Of a stretch of 17,270 nucleotides of DNA, positions 1 to 6,424 are shown in pieces; within the stretch, counting starts at the first letter, position 1, and each line of letters opens with the position of its first letter. Position numbers and translations under genes: made by a program. The DNA lies in contig DATMLF010000066.1 in NCBI GenBank assembly GCA_035570595.1, forward strand, positions 1 through 17,270, read 5' to 3'. The notes beneath the pieces are model-generated. The model did no database searches and had not been told where the DNA came from. It saw only the letters and a list, made by a program, of their open reading frames with translations. This DNA comes from AP-15 sp035570595. GTDB taxonomy: Bacteria; Pseudomonadota; Alphaproteobacteria; ATCC43930; CGMCC-115725.

Positions 1-366
1 TTTCCAGGAATGGGTGCGGTTGGTGTCGCCGGCGAAGGCGACGACCGGGGTCCCGGCGTTCAACGCCTCGATCAGGCCGGTGACGAGGTTGGTGGCGCCG
101 GGCCCGAGGGTGCCGTCGCACACCCCCGGCCGGTTGGTGACGCGGGCATAGGCCTCGGCGGCAAAGGCGCCGCAGCGCTCGTCGTTGATCAGGAAATGGC
201 GCATGCCGAGCTGGGCGAGCGCGTCGTAGAACGGCAGCAGCTGAAACCCGCCCATGCCGAACATCGGGCCGACCTCGGCGAGGCGCAGCATCTCGGCCAT
301 CGCACGGCCGCCGTTCATCCGGCCGGAGGGGCGGTTGCTGGTGCGGGTGCTCCTGCTTTCGCTCAT
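1..366 (-). CDS. Thiamine diphosphate-dependent enzyme, N-terminal part (partial)
   Basis: The open frame starts at the ATG at 366 and runs without a stop off the left edge, giving 122 residues. They match the N-terminal pyrimidine-binding domain of the acetolactate synthase/benzoylformate decarboxylase superfamily. There is a GMGGFQ loop near residues 37-42, NDERCGAFAAEAYAR at 61-75 whose Glu63 is in the place of the cofactor-activating glutamate, then GVCDGTLGPGATN at 81-93 and TGLIEALNAGTPVVAFAGD at 96-114. The family joins or splits 2-oxo acids through a ThDP carbanion. The ATG overlaps the TGA of the upstream gene in ATGA, so the two are very probably translationally coupled. The usual GxPG loop reads GMGG and the usual HEQ reads DER, so this is a divergent subfamily. 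The reaction cannot be assigned without the missing C-terminal two thirds. Confidence 0.85.
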   Translation of the reverse strand, partial: MSESRSTRTSNRPSGRMNGGRAMAEMLRLAEVGPMFGMGGFQLLPFYDALAQLGMRHFLINDERCGAFAAEAYARVTNRPGVCDGTLGPGATNLVTGLIEALNAGTPVVAFAGDTNRTHSWK

Positions 367-1202
367 AGGCGCTTCTCCCGGTTCTGCACGGCGTCGCGGA
401 TTTTGGCGACAAACGCGCGGGCGGTGCCGCCCGGGGCGATGCCGAGGGCCGCGGCCGACGCGTTGACGCGGGTGAGGATACCATCCTCATAGGTCGAGCG
501 CGCGTCGCCGATGCGGGCGCTCGCGGCGGCGACCGTGGCGGCGGCGATGCCGCGGGCGTCGAGGGCGGGAAGGCGGGTCGTGCCGGCGTCGTCGACCCCG
601 ATCCCGGCGTCGTTGAAGAGGGCGGCGCGGGCGTCGTATTTGAGCGCCGTCTCGGGCTTGCCGCCGAGCAATCCGCCATGCGAGCCGGTCACGACGATGG
701 CGCCGACATGCTCGGGCGACACCGCCGAGGCCGAGTCGAGCGCCCACACCGCGGGCGGCTCGACGACGAGGAGAAATGCGGATTCGAGCGCCGGCGGCGG
801 CTCTCGCCCGGTGACGGGGGCTCGCGCGAGCACGGCGGCGGCGGCGCGGCAGGGCATGCCGGCATGGCAGCCGAGGGCGGCGGCGGGCGGGTTGGCATGG
901 GTCACGACGCCGCGCGCCTTCATGTCGGCACCGTCGCCGATGCGGGCGGTCAGGTGGCCGATCGCGGCGGCCGGGATGCCGAGCTCCGCCAGGTAGTCGA
1001 GCCCGGCGACGCCGGCACTATCGCGGCCGACCCCGGCGTCGTTGAAGATTGCCGCGGCGACCCCGAGCTTCGCCGCGACATAGGCGGCATAGACCCCGCC
1101 ATGCGAGCCGTTGACGACGACGGCACCGCGGGCTTCGGGGCCGACGCGGGTGATGCTGTCGGCGACGAGGATCGGCGCCGGCGGCGCGGGCTTGGGGGGC
1201 AT
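363..1202 (-). CDS. Conserved hypothetical protein with two GSHGG/FNDAG tandem units
   Basis: A 279-residue protein. I chose the ATG at 1202 because GGAAGG lies 7 bases before it; the frame stays open upstream to a GTG-type start but with low-complexity, non-protein-like sequence. It consists of two similar halves. Unit one has VVVNGSHGG (28-36), IFNDAGVG (52-59) and ARIGD (86-90). Unit two has IVVTGSHGG (169-177), LFNDAGIG (195-202) and ARIGD (229-233). The motifs are offset by 141-143 residues. Each unit also keeps an AAALG stretch after ARIGD, and unit one has a Cys-containing LGCHAGMPC segment (110-118). Unit two is preceded by a hydrophobic strand (FLLVVEPPAVWAL). The hydrophobic strand leading into GSHGG suggests an alpha/beta fold with an active-site loop, but this is inference. 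No signal peptide or membrane segment is evident. Its stop overlaps the ThDP enzyme start, so it may be a partner or accessory of that enzyme. Function unknown. Confidence 0.85.
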   Translation of the reverse strand: MPPKPAPPAPILVADSITRVGPEARGAVVVNGSHGGVYAAYVAAKLGVAAAIFNDAGVGRDSAGVAGLDYLAELGIPAAAIGHLTARIGDGADMKARGVVTHANPPAAALGCHAGMPCRAAAAVLARAPVTGREPPPALESAFLLVVEPPAVWALDSASAVSPEHVGAIVVTGSHGGLLGGKPETALKYDARAALFNDAGIGVDDAGTTRLPALDARGIAAATVAAASARIGDARSTYEDGILTRVNASAAALGIAPGGTARAFVAKIRDAVQNREKRL

Positions 1203-1209
1203 GGCAGCG

Positions 1210-1215
1210 CCTTCC
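1210..1215 (-). promoter_or_regulatory. Ribosome binding site fixing the start of the duplicated GSHGG protein
   Basis: On the minus strand GGAAGG lies 7 bases ahead of the ATG at 1202. The in-frame alternatives upstream, including two adjacent ATG codons near 1241, are less well supported, so this site decides the start. Confidence 0.6.
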
Positions 1216-1249
1216 GCAACGAGAAAGGTCGCCGCCATCATGGCGGGGC

Positions 1250-1277
1250 CGGCAAACCCTGCGCAAGCGGCAAACCC
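1250..1277. repeat. Ten-base direct repeat with 18-bp period in a divergent promoter gap
   Basis: CGGCAAACCC occurs at 1250-1259 and again at 1268-1277. The gap 1203-1480 separates the minus-strand GSHGG/ThDP genes from the plus-strand flavin monooxygenase gene, so both promoters must lie here. An 18-bp period puts the copies nearly two helical turns apart, as expected for tandem binding of a regulator. A TTGACC at 1358-1363 resembles a plus-strand -35 box, but no convincing -10 follows it. Chance repetition in GC-rich DNA is possible. Confidence 0.35.
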
Positions 1278-1465
1278 GGCCCGTTGGTTCCGGGCGCGAC
1301 CAGGCCCAGGCCAAAGCCGAGGCGTGGATACCGGCTCGTCCGGCCGGCTCGCCCCGATTGACCGCGCTGCCGATCCGGCCCAACCTTCGCAGCCCCGGGA
1401 CGGCGCGAGCCTCGCCCCACGACACAACAGAGGCCGGGAACGGAGGCAAGCCCGCCCGGACGGAC

Positions 1466-1473
1466 AAGGAGGG
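1466..1473 (+). promoter_or_regulatory. Strong ribosome binding site of the luciferase-like monooxygenase
   Basis: AAGGAGGG is nearly a full anti-Shine-Dalgarno match and lies 7 bases before the ATG at 1481. It rules out the longer open frame that begins at 1358. Confidence 0.75.
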
Positions 1474-1480
1474 ATCAGCC

Positions 1481-2851
1481 ATGCTGGAAATCGGTGTGTT
1501 TCACAACGGCGCGTCGAGCCTGCCGGTGATCACCACCAAAGACGGCGTCACCTTGAACGACGGGTCGTTGGCCGAAGTCCACAAAGCGGCGCAGGAAACG
1601 CTCGTCAACCAGGTGCGCCAAGGCATCCTCGCCGAGAAGCTCGGCTACCAGTCGTTCTGGCTGACCGAGCACCACTTCCAGCCCGAGGGGGCGGAGATGA
1701 GCCCCAACCCGCTGCTGGTGCAGATGGCGGTGGCGGCGCATACGAGGCGCATCCGGCTCGGCCAGGCCGCCAACATCATCGTGTGGCACCATCCGGTGCG
1801 GCTCGCCGAGCAGATCGCCACGTTGGACGTGATCAGCGGCGGCCGCGTCGACTGCGGCGTCGGCCGCGGCTACCAGCCGCGCGAGAACGAGACGCTCGGC
1901 CGCCCCTACGGCTCGACGATCCAGGACCAGGAGCGCAATCGGAAAGCGTTCGAGGAAGCCATCTCGATCATGAAGAAGTGCTGGACCGAGCCGTCGTTCT
2001 CACACCATGGCGAGAACTTCTCGGTGCCGCCCAGCTACACCAAGTGGAACCACAAGCAGACCATCGCCTACTTCCAGCAGGACAAGGCGGGGCGCCGGCT
2101 GGAGGAGGTGATCAAGCTCGGCGACCCCGACATGTACTCGGCCGGCAACCCGGTGCAGGCGACCACGACGACACTCAAGGAATTGCAGGTCTTCCCGCAG
2201 CCGGTGCAGAAGCCGCACCCGCCGCTTTTCGAGCCGCTGACCAGCGCCCGCTCGCTCAAATTCGCCGCCGAGCACGGGATCAACGGGGTCATGATCGCGG
2301 AACCCAACGACCGGCTGCGCCGCAATCTCGAAATCTATTACGACGCGGCCGAGCGCGCGGATTTCCCCGACATGAATGGGCGCGGCCGGTTCAAGTTCGG
2401 CTGGGACGCGGCAAAGCGGCGGGGGATCATGACGAGCCGCTATCTCCACATCACCCGGCCGGGCAAGGAGAAGCCGGCGCTCGAGCGCGCGGCGCGGGCG
2501 ATCGAACTGCAGTTCGACTATTACGGCCCGTTTGGTTTTGGCGCGGTGGTGGCGCGCCTCGACGAGCCGATGTTCGACCTCAACAAGAAAGTGACCGCGG
2601 AGATGTTGCGCGAGCGTGAGATCGCGATCCACGGCTCAAAGCAGTTCGTGATCGACAAGATCATGAAGATGCGAGCGGAGTGCGGCTATGAGGATTTCTG
2701 TTTTCTCGGCTGGTTCGAGCTCGGCGGGTTCGAGGCCCCGGAGATCGAGGAGCAAATGCAGATATTCGCCGAGGAGGTGATGCCGGTAATCGCCAGCGAG
2801 TGCGGCGGCAAGGCGGAGTTGCCGGCGCGCGGGCTCGACTTGGCCGGTTGA
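1481..2851 (+). CDS. LLM class flavin-dependent oxidoreductase (luciferase-like monooxygenase)
   Basis: A 456-residue protein beginning MLEIGVFHNG. The family is a TIM-barrel flavoprotein that uses reduced FMN or F420 and usually O2 to oxidise aldehydes, ketones, sulfonates or chelators in the cytoplasm. Visible hallmarks are the SFWLTEHHF segment (58-66), PNPLLVQMAVAAHTRRIRLG (76-94) and the block HPVRLAEQIATLDVISGGR (104-122) running into VDCGVGRGYQPRE (123-135). The C-terminal part has GSKQFVIDKI, the usual late-barrel motif before the last helices. It is longer than the common 330-380 residues, with extra sequence after about residue 170 and in the region 330-390. The next gene, an alpha/beta hydrolase, starts 21 bases downstream on the same strand, so the two probably form an operon in which the hydrolase may act on an ester product. 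The exact substrate and whether FMN or F420 is used cannot be read; the Gram-negative-like context favours FMN. Confidence 0.93.
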   Translation: MLEIGVFHNGASSLPVITTKDGVTLNDGSLAEVHKAAQETLVNQVRQGILAEKLGYQSFWLTEHHFQPEGAEMSPNPLLVQMAVAAHTRRIRLGQAANIIVWHHPVRLAEQIATLDVISGGRVDCGVGRGYQPRENETLGRPYGSTIQDQERNRKAFEEAISIMKKCWTEPSFSHHGENFSVPPSYTKWNHKQTIAYFQQDKAGRRLEEVIKLGDPDMYSAGNPVQATTTTLKELQVFPQPVQKPHPPLFEPLTSARSLKFAAEHGINGVMIAEPNDRLRRNLEIYYDAAERADFPDMNGRGRFKFGWDAAKRRGIMTSRYLHITRPGKEKPALERAARAIELQFDYYGPFGFGAVVARLDEPMFDLNKKVTAEMLREREIAIHGSKQFVIDKIMKMRAECGYEDFCFLGWFELGGFEAPEIEEQMQIFAEEVMPVIASECGGKAELPARGLDLAG

Positions 2852-2872
2852 GGCGCTGCGGAGGAGGAAGCG

Positions 2873-3784
2873 ATGGCGAGCCAGGGTGCCGAGGAGCTGA
2901 AGACATTCTTGCGCAACTGGGCGGCGATGCTGGCGGCGCGGCCCGACATGCCGCTCGACGATCTCCGGCTGCTGTTCGAGCATTGGGGTGACGTGACGGG
3001 TGAGCCCGGCGGCGTCGACTACCTCGAAACCGACGCGGGCGGGGTGCCGGCGTTGTGGGCGGTTCCGAAGGGCTGTGCCGAGGACCGGGTCGTGCTGTGC
3101 CTGCACGGCGGCGGCTATGTCACGGCGTCGATGTACACCCATCGCAAGGTCTACGGTCATCTGGCGAAGGCGGTCGGCTGCCGCGCGTTGATCCCGCATT
3201 ACCGCCGCGCCCCGGAACACGTGCACCCCGCACCGGTCGATGATGCCGCGACAGCCTATCGATGGCTGCTCGACCAAGGCATCCGACCGGGTCACATCGC
3301 TTTAACAGGGGATTCGGCGGGCGGCGCGCTGGCCGTTACCACCCTGCTGCGGGCGCGCGAGCGCAACCTGCCGATGCCGGCGGCGACGATGCCGCTGTCG
3401 CCGTGGGTCGACATGGAAATAAGCGGCGACAGCCTCTCTTCCAATCGCGAGAAGGATGTGCTGGTCCAGAGGGAAGTCGTCGAGGTCATGGCGGCGACTT
3501 TTCTGGGCGACGGCGGCAATCGTAAGGACCCGCTGGCGAACCCGCTTTACGCCGACCTCAAGGGCCTGCCGCCGACGTACATCCAGGTGGGTGGCGACGA
3601 GACATTGTTGGACGACAGCCGCCGGCTCGCCGAGCGCGCCCGGCAGGCCGGCGTCGACGTCAGGCTGGATGTGTTCCCGCAGATGCAGCACGTCTTTCAG
3701 TTTGCCGCGGGGCACGCACCCGAAGCCGACGACGCGATCCGCCAATTGGCGGAGTGGGTGCGGCCCAAGCTGGGGCTCGCCTGA
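2873..3784 (+). CDS. Alpha/beta hydrolase, hormone-sensitive lipase (HSL) type
   Basis: A 303-residue cytoplasmic esterase-like protein. The start ATG follows a GGAGGAGG site by a few bases. The HGGG oxyanion-hole motif is at 78-81 (CLHGGGYVTAS). The nucleophile elbow GDSAGG at 146-151 gives Ser148, the acid is probably Asp242 in VGGDETLLDDS, and the base is His273 in MQHVFQ. The length and the order of motifs match bacterial HSL esterases, which hydrolyse short- to medium-chain carboxylic esters. A cap region precedes the HGGG motif (about 1-50). No signal peptide is seen. It lies 21 bases after the luciferase-like monooxygenase and is likely co-transcribed with it. Cleavage of a lactone or ester made by a monooxygenase is an attractive role, but this is inference. 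Confidence 0.93.
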   Translation: MASQGAEELKTFLRNWAAMLAARPDMPLDDLRLLFEHWGDVTGEPGGVDYLETDAGGVPALWAVPKGCAEDRVVLCLHGGGYVTASMYTHRKVYGHLAKAVGCRALIPHYRRAPEHVHPAPVDDAATAYRWLLDQGIRPGHIALTGDSAGGALAVTTLLRARERNLPMPAATMPLSPWVDMEISGDSLSSNREKDVLVQREVVEVMAATFLGDGGNRKDPLANPLYADLKGLPPTYIQVGGDETLLDDSRRLAERARQAGVDVRLDVFPQMQHVFQFAAGHAPEADDAIRQLAEWVRPKLGLA

Positions 3785-3803
3785 CCGGCGCTCCTGTCGT
3801 GTG

Positions 3804-3874
3804 GTGAAAAGCCGGCCCCGGCGAGCGTCGCATTCGCGAAATGCAGCGCCGCGCCGGCCGGAGCCGGATTTCAC
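3804..3874. terminator. Large interrupted hairpin between convergent genes, probable bidirectional terminator
   Basis: The 97-bp gap between the convergent hydrolase and amidase genes holds an outer inverted repeat, GTGAAAAGCCGGC (3804-3816) against GCCGGATTTCAC (3863-3874), which pairs with a small internal mismatch. Inside it is a separate hairpin, GCATT-CGCGA-AATGC (3830-3844). The A-run on one arm and T-run on the other place a short U-tract at the outer base in either direction, as expected for a two-way terminator. The T-tracts are short, so the strength is uncertain. Confidence 0.5.
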
Positions 3875-3881
3875 AGGCCCG

Positions 3882-5243
3882 TCATCGGCGAGCGGCGATA
3901 GCGGCTTCGACGGCGCTCGCCACAGCGAGGAGGTGCCGGTCGCCGCCGTGCTCGCCGACGACCATCAGCCCGACCGGCATCATGCCAGGCTGCTGGATCG
4001 GAAGCGTCGCGGCGCAGCGGTCGAGAAAGTTGACCACCGAGGGATTTCGCAGGATCAGCGCGTTGAGCCGAAAATAATCTTCGTCGCGGGCAAAGCCGGC
4101 GAGCGGCGGCGCGGTGATCGCCACGGTGGGCATCAGCAATGCGTCGAATTGCGCGGCATGGGCCGCGACCCGCGCGATCAGGTCGGCGCGCGCGGCGCAC
4201 AGCTCGAGGTATTCGACCGCGGTCATGCCGCCACTGCGCTCGATGCGCGTCCTCACTCTCGGGTCGTAGTCGCTGCCGCGCCGGGCCAAGAGCGGCCGGT
4301 GCCAGGCGAACGCCTCGATCGGGGCGAAGCCGCCACGGGCGTTTATGGCCCGGTATTCGCCGAGCTCGGCAAGCGGTAGGGCGACGACTCGCGACCCGGC
4401 CCGCGACAACGTCGTGCAGGCGTCCGCGAACGCCGTTGCGACTTCGGGCGCGAGATCGTCGAGGACGAGGCTCTGGGGCACGCCGAGGCGCAATCTCTCG
4501 ACTGCCACCGGCGGCGGCGCGGCCGGCTCTTCGCCCGCCATCACCGCATCGGCGATGGCGCAGCACGCGACGCTGTTGGCCAACGGCCCGATCGAGTCGA
4601 GGGTCGTCGACAAGGGTGTCGCCCCGGCGCGCGAAATCCGCTTCTGTGTCGGCTTGAAGCCGACAATGCCGCACAATGCCGCCGGGATTCGAACCGAGCC
4701 GCCGGTGTCGGTGCCGATCGCCACGATGGCGCCGCCGTCGGCGACCGAGACCGCGGCCCCCGACGACGAACCGCCCGGGATGCAGCGACGGTCGGCGGGG
4801 TTGCCCGGCGTGCCGTAATGCGGGTTGATGCCGACACCGGAAAAGGCGAACTCGGTCATATTCGTGCGACCGACCAGGACCGCGCCGGCGGCTCGCAGAC
4901 GGGCAACTATGGGGGCGTCATGCCGCGCTGGCGGCGTGTCGTCGAGCGCCCTCGAACCGGCCAAGGTTACCTCGCCCGCCACGTCGAACAGATCCTTGAC
5001 CGACACCGGCAACCCGGCGAGTGGCGAGGCGACATATCCGGCGGCGCGAAGGCGGTCCTGGGCATCGGCGGCGGCTCGAGCGGTGTCGCTGTAAACTTTG
5101 GTAAAGGTACGCGCCCCCTCGCCCGCGGGATCTTCGATCCGGGCCAATGCCGCCTCGACCAGCGCCCGGCTGGTGGTGCGAGCGAGCGCGAGATCCCCGG
5201 CGAGGCTCAATACGGTCGGCTTTTGCTCGATGGCAGGGGGCAT
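3882..5243 (-). CDS. Amidase signature family amidase
   Basis: A 453-residue enzyme of the amidase signature family, which hydrolyses amides to acid and ammonia with a Ser-cisSer-Lys triad. Lys83 lies in LPVSVKDLFD, the bridging serine is Ser159 in PGGSSSG (156-162), and the nucleophile is Ser183 in GTDTGGSVRIPAALCG (177-192), which is followed by the typical GFKPT. The TNMTEFAFSG segment (127-136) is also characteristic. Length is normal and complete. The ATG at 5243 follows a GAGGA site on the minus strand. The family also includes GatA and urea-derivative hydrolases, but there is no GatB or GatC beside it, so a free catabolic amidase is more likely. It is convergent with the hydrolase gene and divergent from the PEP mutase-family gene, hence an independent transcription unit. 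Substrate unknown. Confidence 0.93.
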   Translation of the reverse strand: MPPAIEQKPTVLSLAGDLALARTTSRALVEAALARIEDPAGEGARTFTKVYSDTARAAADAQDRLRAAGYVASPLAGLPVSVKDLFDVAGEVTLAGSRALDDTPPARHDAPIVARLRAAGAVLVGRTNMTEFAFSGVGINPHYGTPGNPADRRCIPGGSSSGAAVSVADGGAIVAIGTDTGGSVRIPAALCGIVGFKPTQKRISRAGATPLSTTLDSIGPLANSVACCAIADAVMAGEEPAAPPPVAVERLRLGVPQSLVLDDLAPEVATAFADACTTLSRAGSRVVALPLAELGEYRAINARGGFAPIEAFAWHRPLLARRGSDYDPRVRTRIERSGGMTAVEYLELCAARADLIARVAAHAAQFDALLMPTVAITAPPLAGFARDEDYFRLNALILRNPSVVNFLDRCAATLPIQQPGMMPVGLMVVGEHGGDRHLLAVASAVEAAIAARR

Positions 5244-5270
5244 GACATCCTCGCGCGATCGTCAGCAACG

Positions 5271-5365
5271 CTGCCTGGCAGGAGCATTGCAAAAGGGCTT
5301 TCCCTCACTCTAACTCAAATCTCGCTACAGGGCGGCGAGGGCGGCTTTGCGGAAGTGGCGGCTTT
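5271..5365. repeat. Small palindrome and direct repeats in a divergent promoter gap
   Basis: The 220-bp gap 5244-5463 between the divergent amidase and PEP mutase-family genes must carry both promoters. It holds an 11-bp palindrome CTGCC-T-GGCAG at 5271-5281, close to the amidase start, and a direct repeat of GGCGGCTTT at 5340-5348 and 5357-5365. A TATTCT at 5431-5436 could be a plus-strand -10 box, without a clear -35. All are weak signals that could be chance. Confidence 0.25.
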
Positions 5366-5463
5366 CGGCCATCCCGGGCTGAATTCAGGGCATAACAATG
5401 CCCGCTTCAGCGCGGCGCCGTGATTTGCGGTATTCTGGTTTGCCGGAAGGGAGGGACGACGTC

Positions 5464-6396
5464 ATGAGCGCAACGCCATCGTCGAAATCGGCTTGCCTGC
5501 AGGAATTGATCCAGCGCCGGGACAAGGTTCTGGCGGTGCTGCACCCGCCGACCGCGGCGCACGCGCGGATCATGGAGCGGGCCGGTTGCGAGGCGTTGTT
5601 TGTCGGCACCGGCGGCGTAGTCGGCGCCTACACGGGTCTAGCCGATGTCGGCACCGCGACAATGACCGAATGCGTGACGATCGCGGGGTGGATCGCCGAC
5701 AGCGTGTCGATCCCGGTGATTATGGACGGCGACACCGGTCACGGCGGCATAATGGCGGTGCGCCGGATGATCCGCGAGTGCATCCGCGCCGGGATTGCCG
5801 GGATCCGCATCGACGACCAGCCGATCGAGGGCAAGCGCAAGACGCAGAGCGCCGGGGTCGAGGTCGTGCCATTGGAACAGGCGGTCGCGCGCTACCGGGC
5901 GGCGGTCGACATCAAGAACGAGCTCGACCCGGATTTTGTCGTGATGGCGCAGTGCTACGCCCGCGATGCCGCGGACGGCACGCTGGAGGATACGATCGCT
6001 CGGCTGCGGGCGTATCGCGAGGAGGCCGGCGTCGACTGGGTGCAGTTCGAGTCGCCGCATTCGGTCGACGAAATCAGAGCGGCGCGGGCCGCCGTCGAAG
6101 GGCCGTTTTCGTTCATGAAGGGGAAGCTCGGCCGCTATCTCGACCTCGACGAGCATCTGGCGCTCGGCGTCACGATTGCCTGGTACCCGGGCTTTACCCA
6201 CCATGTCACCTGGGCGGCATTGTGGGATTTCATGACCGCGTTCCAGTCGGGCGGGGTCAAGGCCTGGGACGCCTTTGTCGAAAGCCGCCGCGACCGGCCG
6301 TATCCGACACCCCAGGTTCCCGACGAAGGTGAAAGCGGAGCAAGACAGCAGGCGCTCGAACAGCGCTATTTTGCGTCGGGCGATCGGCGCCGGTAG
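5464..6396 (+). CDS. Isocitrate lyase/PEP mutase family protein
   Basis: A 310-residue TIM-barrel protein. The ATG at 5464 is chosen because GGGAGGG lies 8 bases before it; the frame is open back to 5398. Family marks are LFVGTGGVVGAYTG (46-59), the metal-binding MDGDTGHGG (87-95, Asp88 and Asp90) and IRIDDQPIEGKRKTQSAG (114-131). The superfamily breaks or forms C-C or C-P bonds next to a carboxylate, using Mg. Isocitrate and methylisocitrate lyases carry a KKCGH-type loop with a catalytic Cys just after the (E/D)DQ motif. Here that place reads KRKTQS with no Cys, closer in style to the KTNS loop of PEP mutase and phosphonopyruvate hydrolase. A decarboxylase, hydrolase or phosphonate-type activity is therefore as likely as a lyase. 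The amidohydrolase gene follows after 28 bases and is probably co-transcribed. Confidence 0.9.
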   Translation: MSATPSSKSACLQELIQRRDKVLAVLHPPTAAHARIMERAGCEALFVGTGGVVGAYTGLADVGTATMTECVTIAGWIADSVSIPVIMDGDTGHGGIMAVRRMIRECIRAGIAGIRIDDQPIEGKRKTQSAGVEVVPLEQAVARYRAAVDIKNELDPDFVVMAQCYARDAADGTLEDTIARLRAYREEAGVDWVQFESPHSVDEIRAARAAVEGPFSFMKGKLGRYLDLDEHLALGVTIAWYPGFTHHVTWAALWDFMTAFQSGGVKAWDAFVESRRDRPYPTPQVPDEGESGARQQALEQRYFASGDRRR

Positions 6397-6424
6397 TCTC
6401 AACCTCCATTCGACGGAGTGAGCC

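Noticed and set aside
5398..5463. Upstream start for the PEP mutase-family gene at 5398
   Set aside because: The added residues are basic and unlike the family, and the strong GGGAGGG site fits the ATG at 5464.
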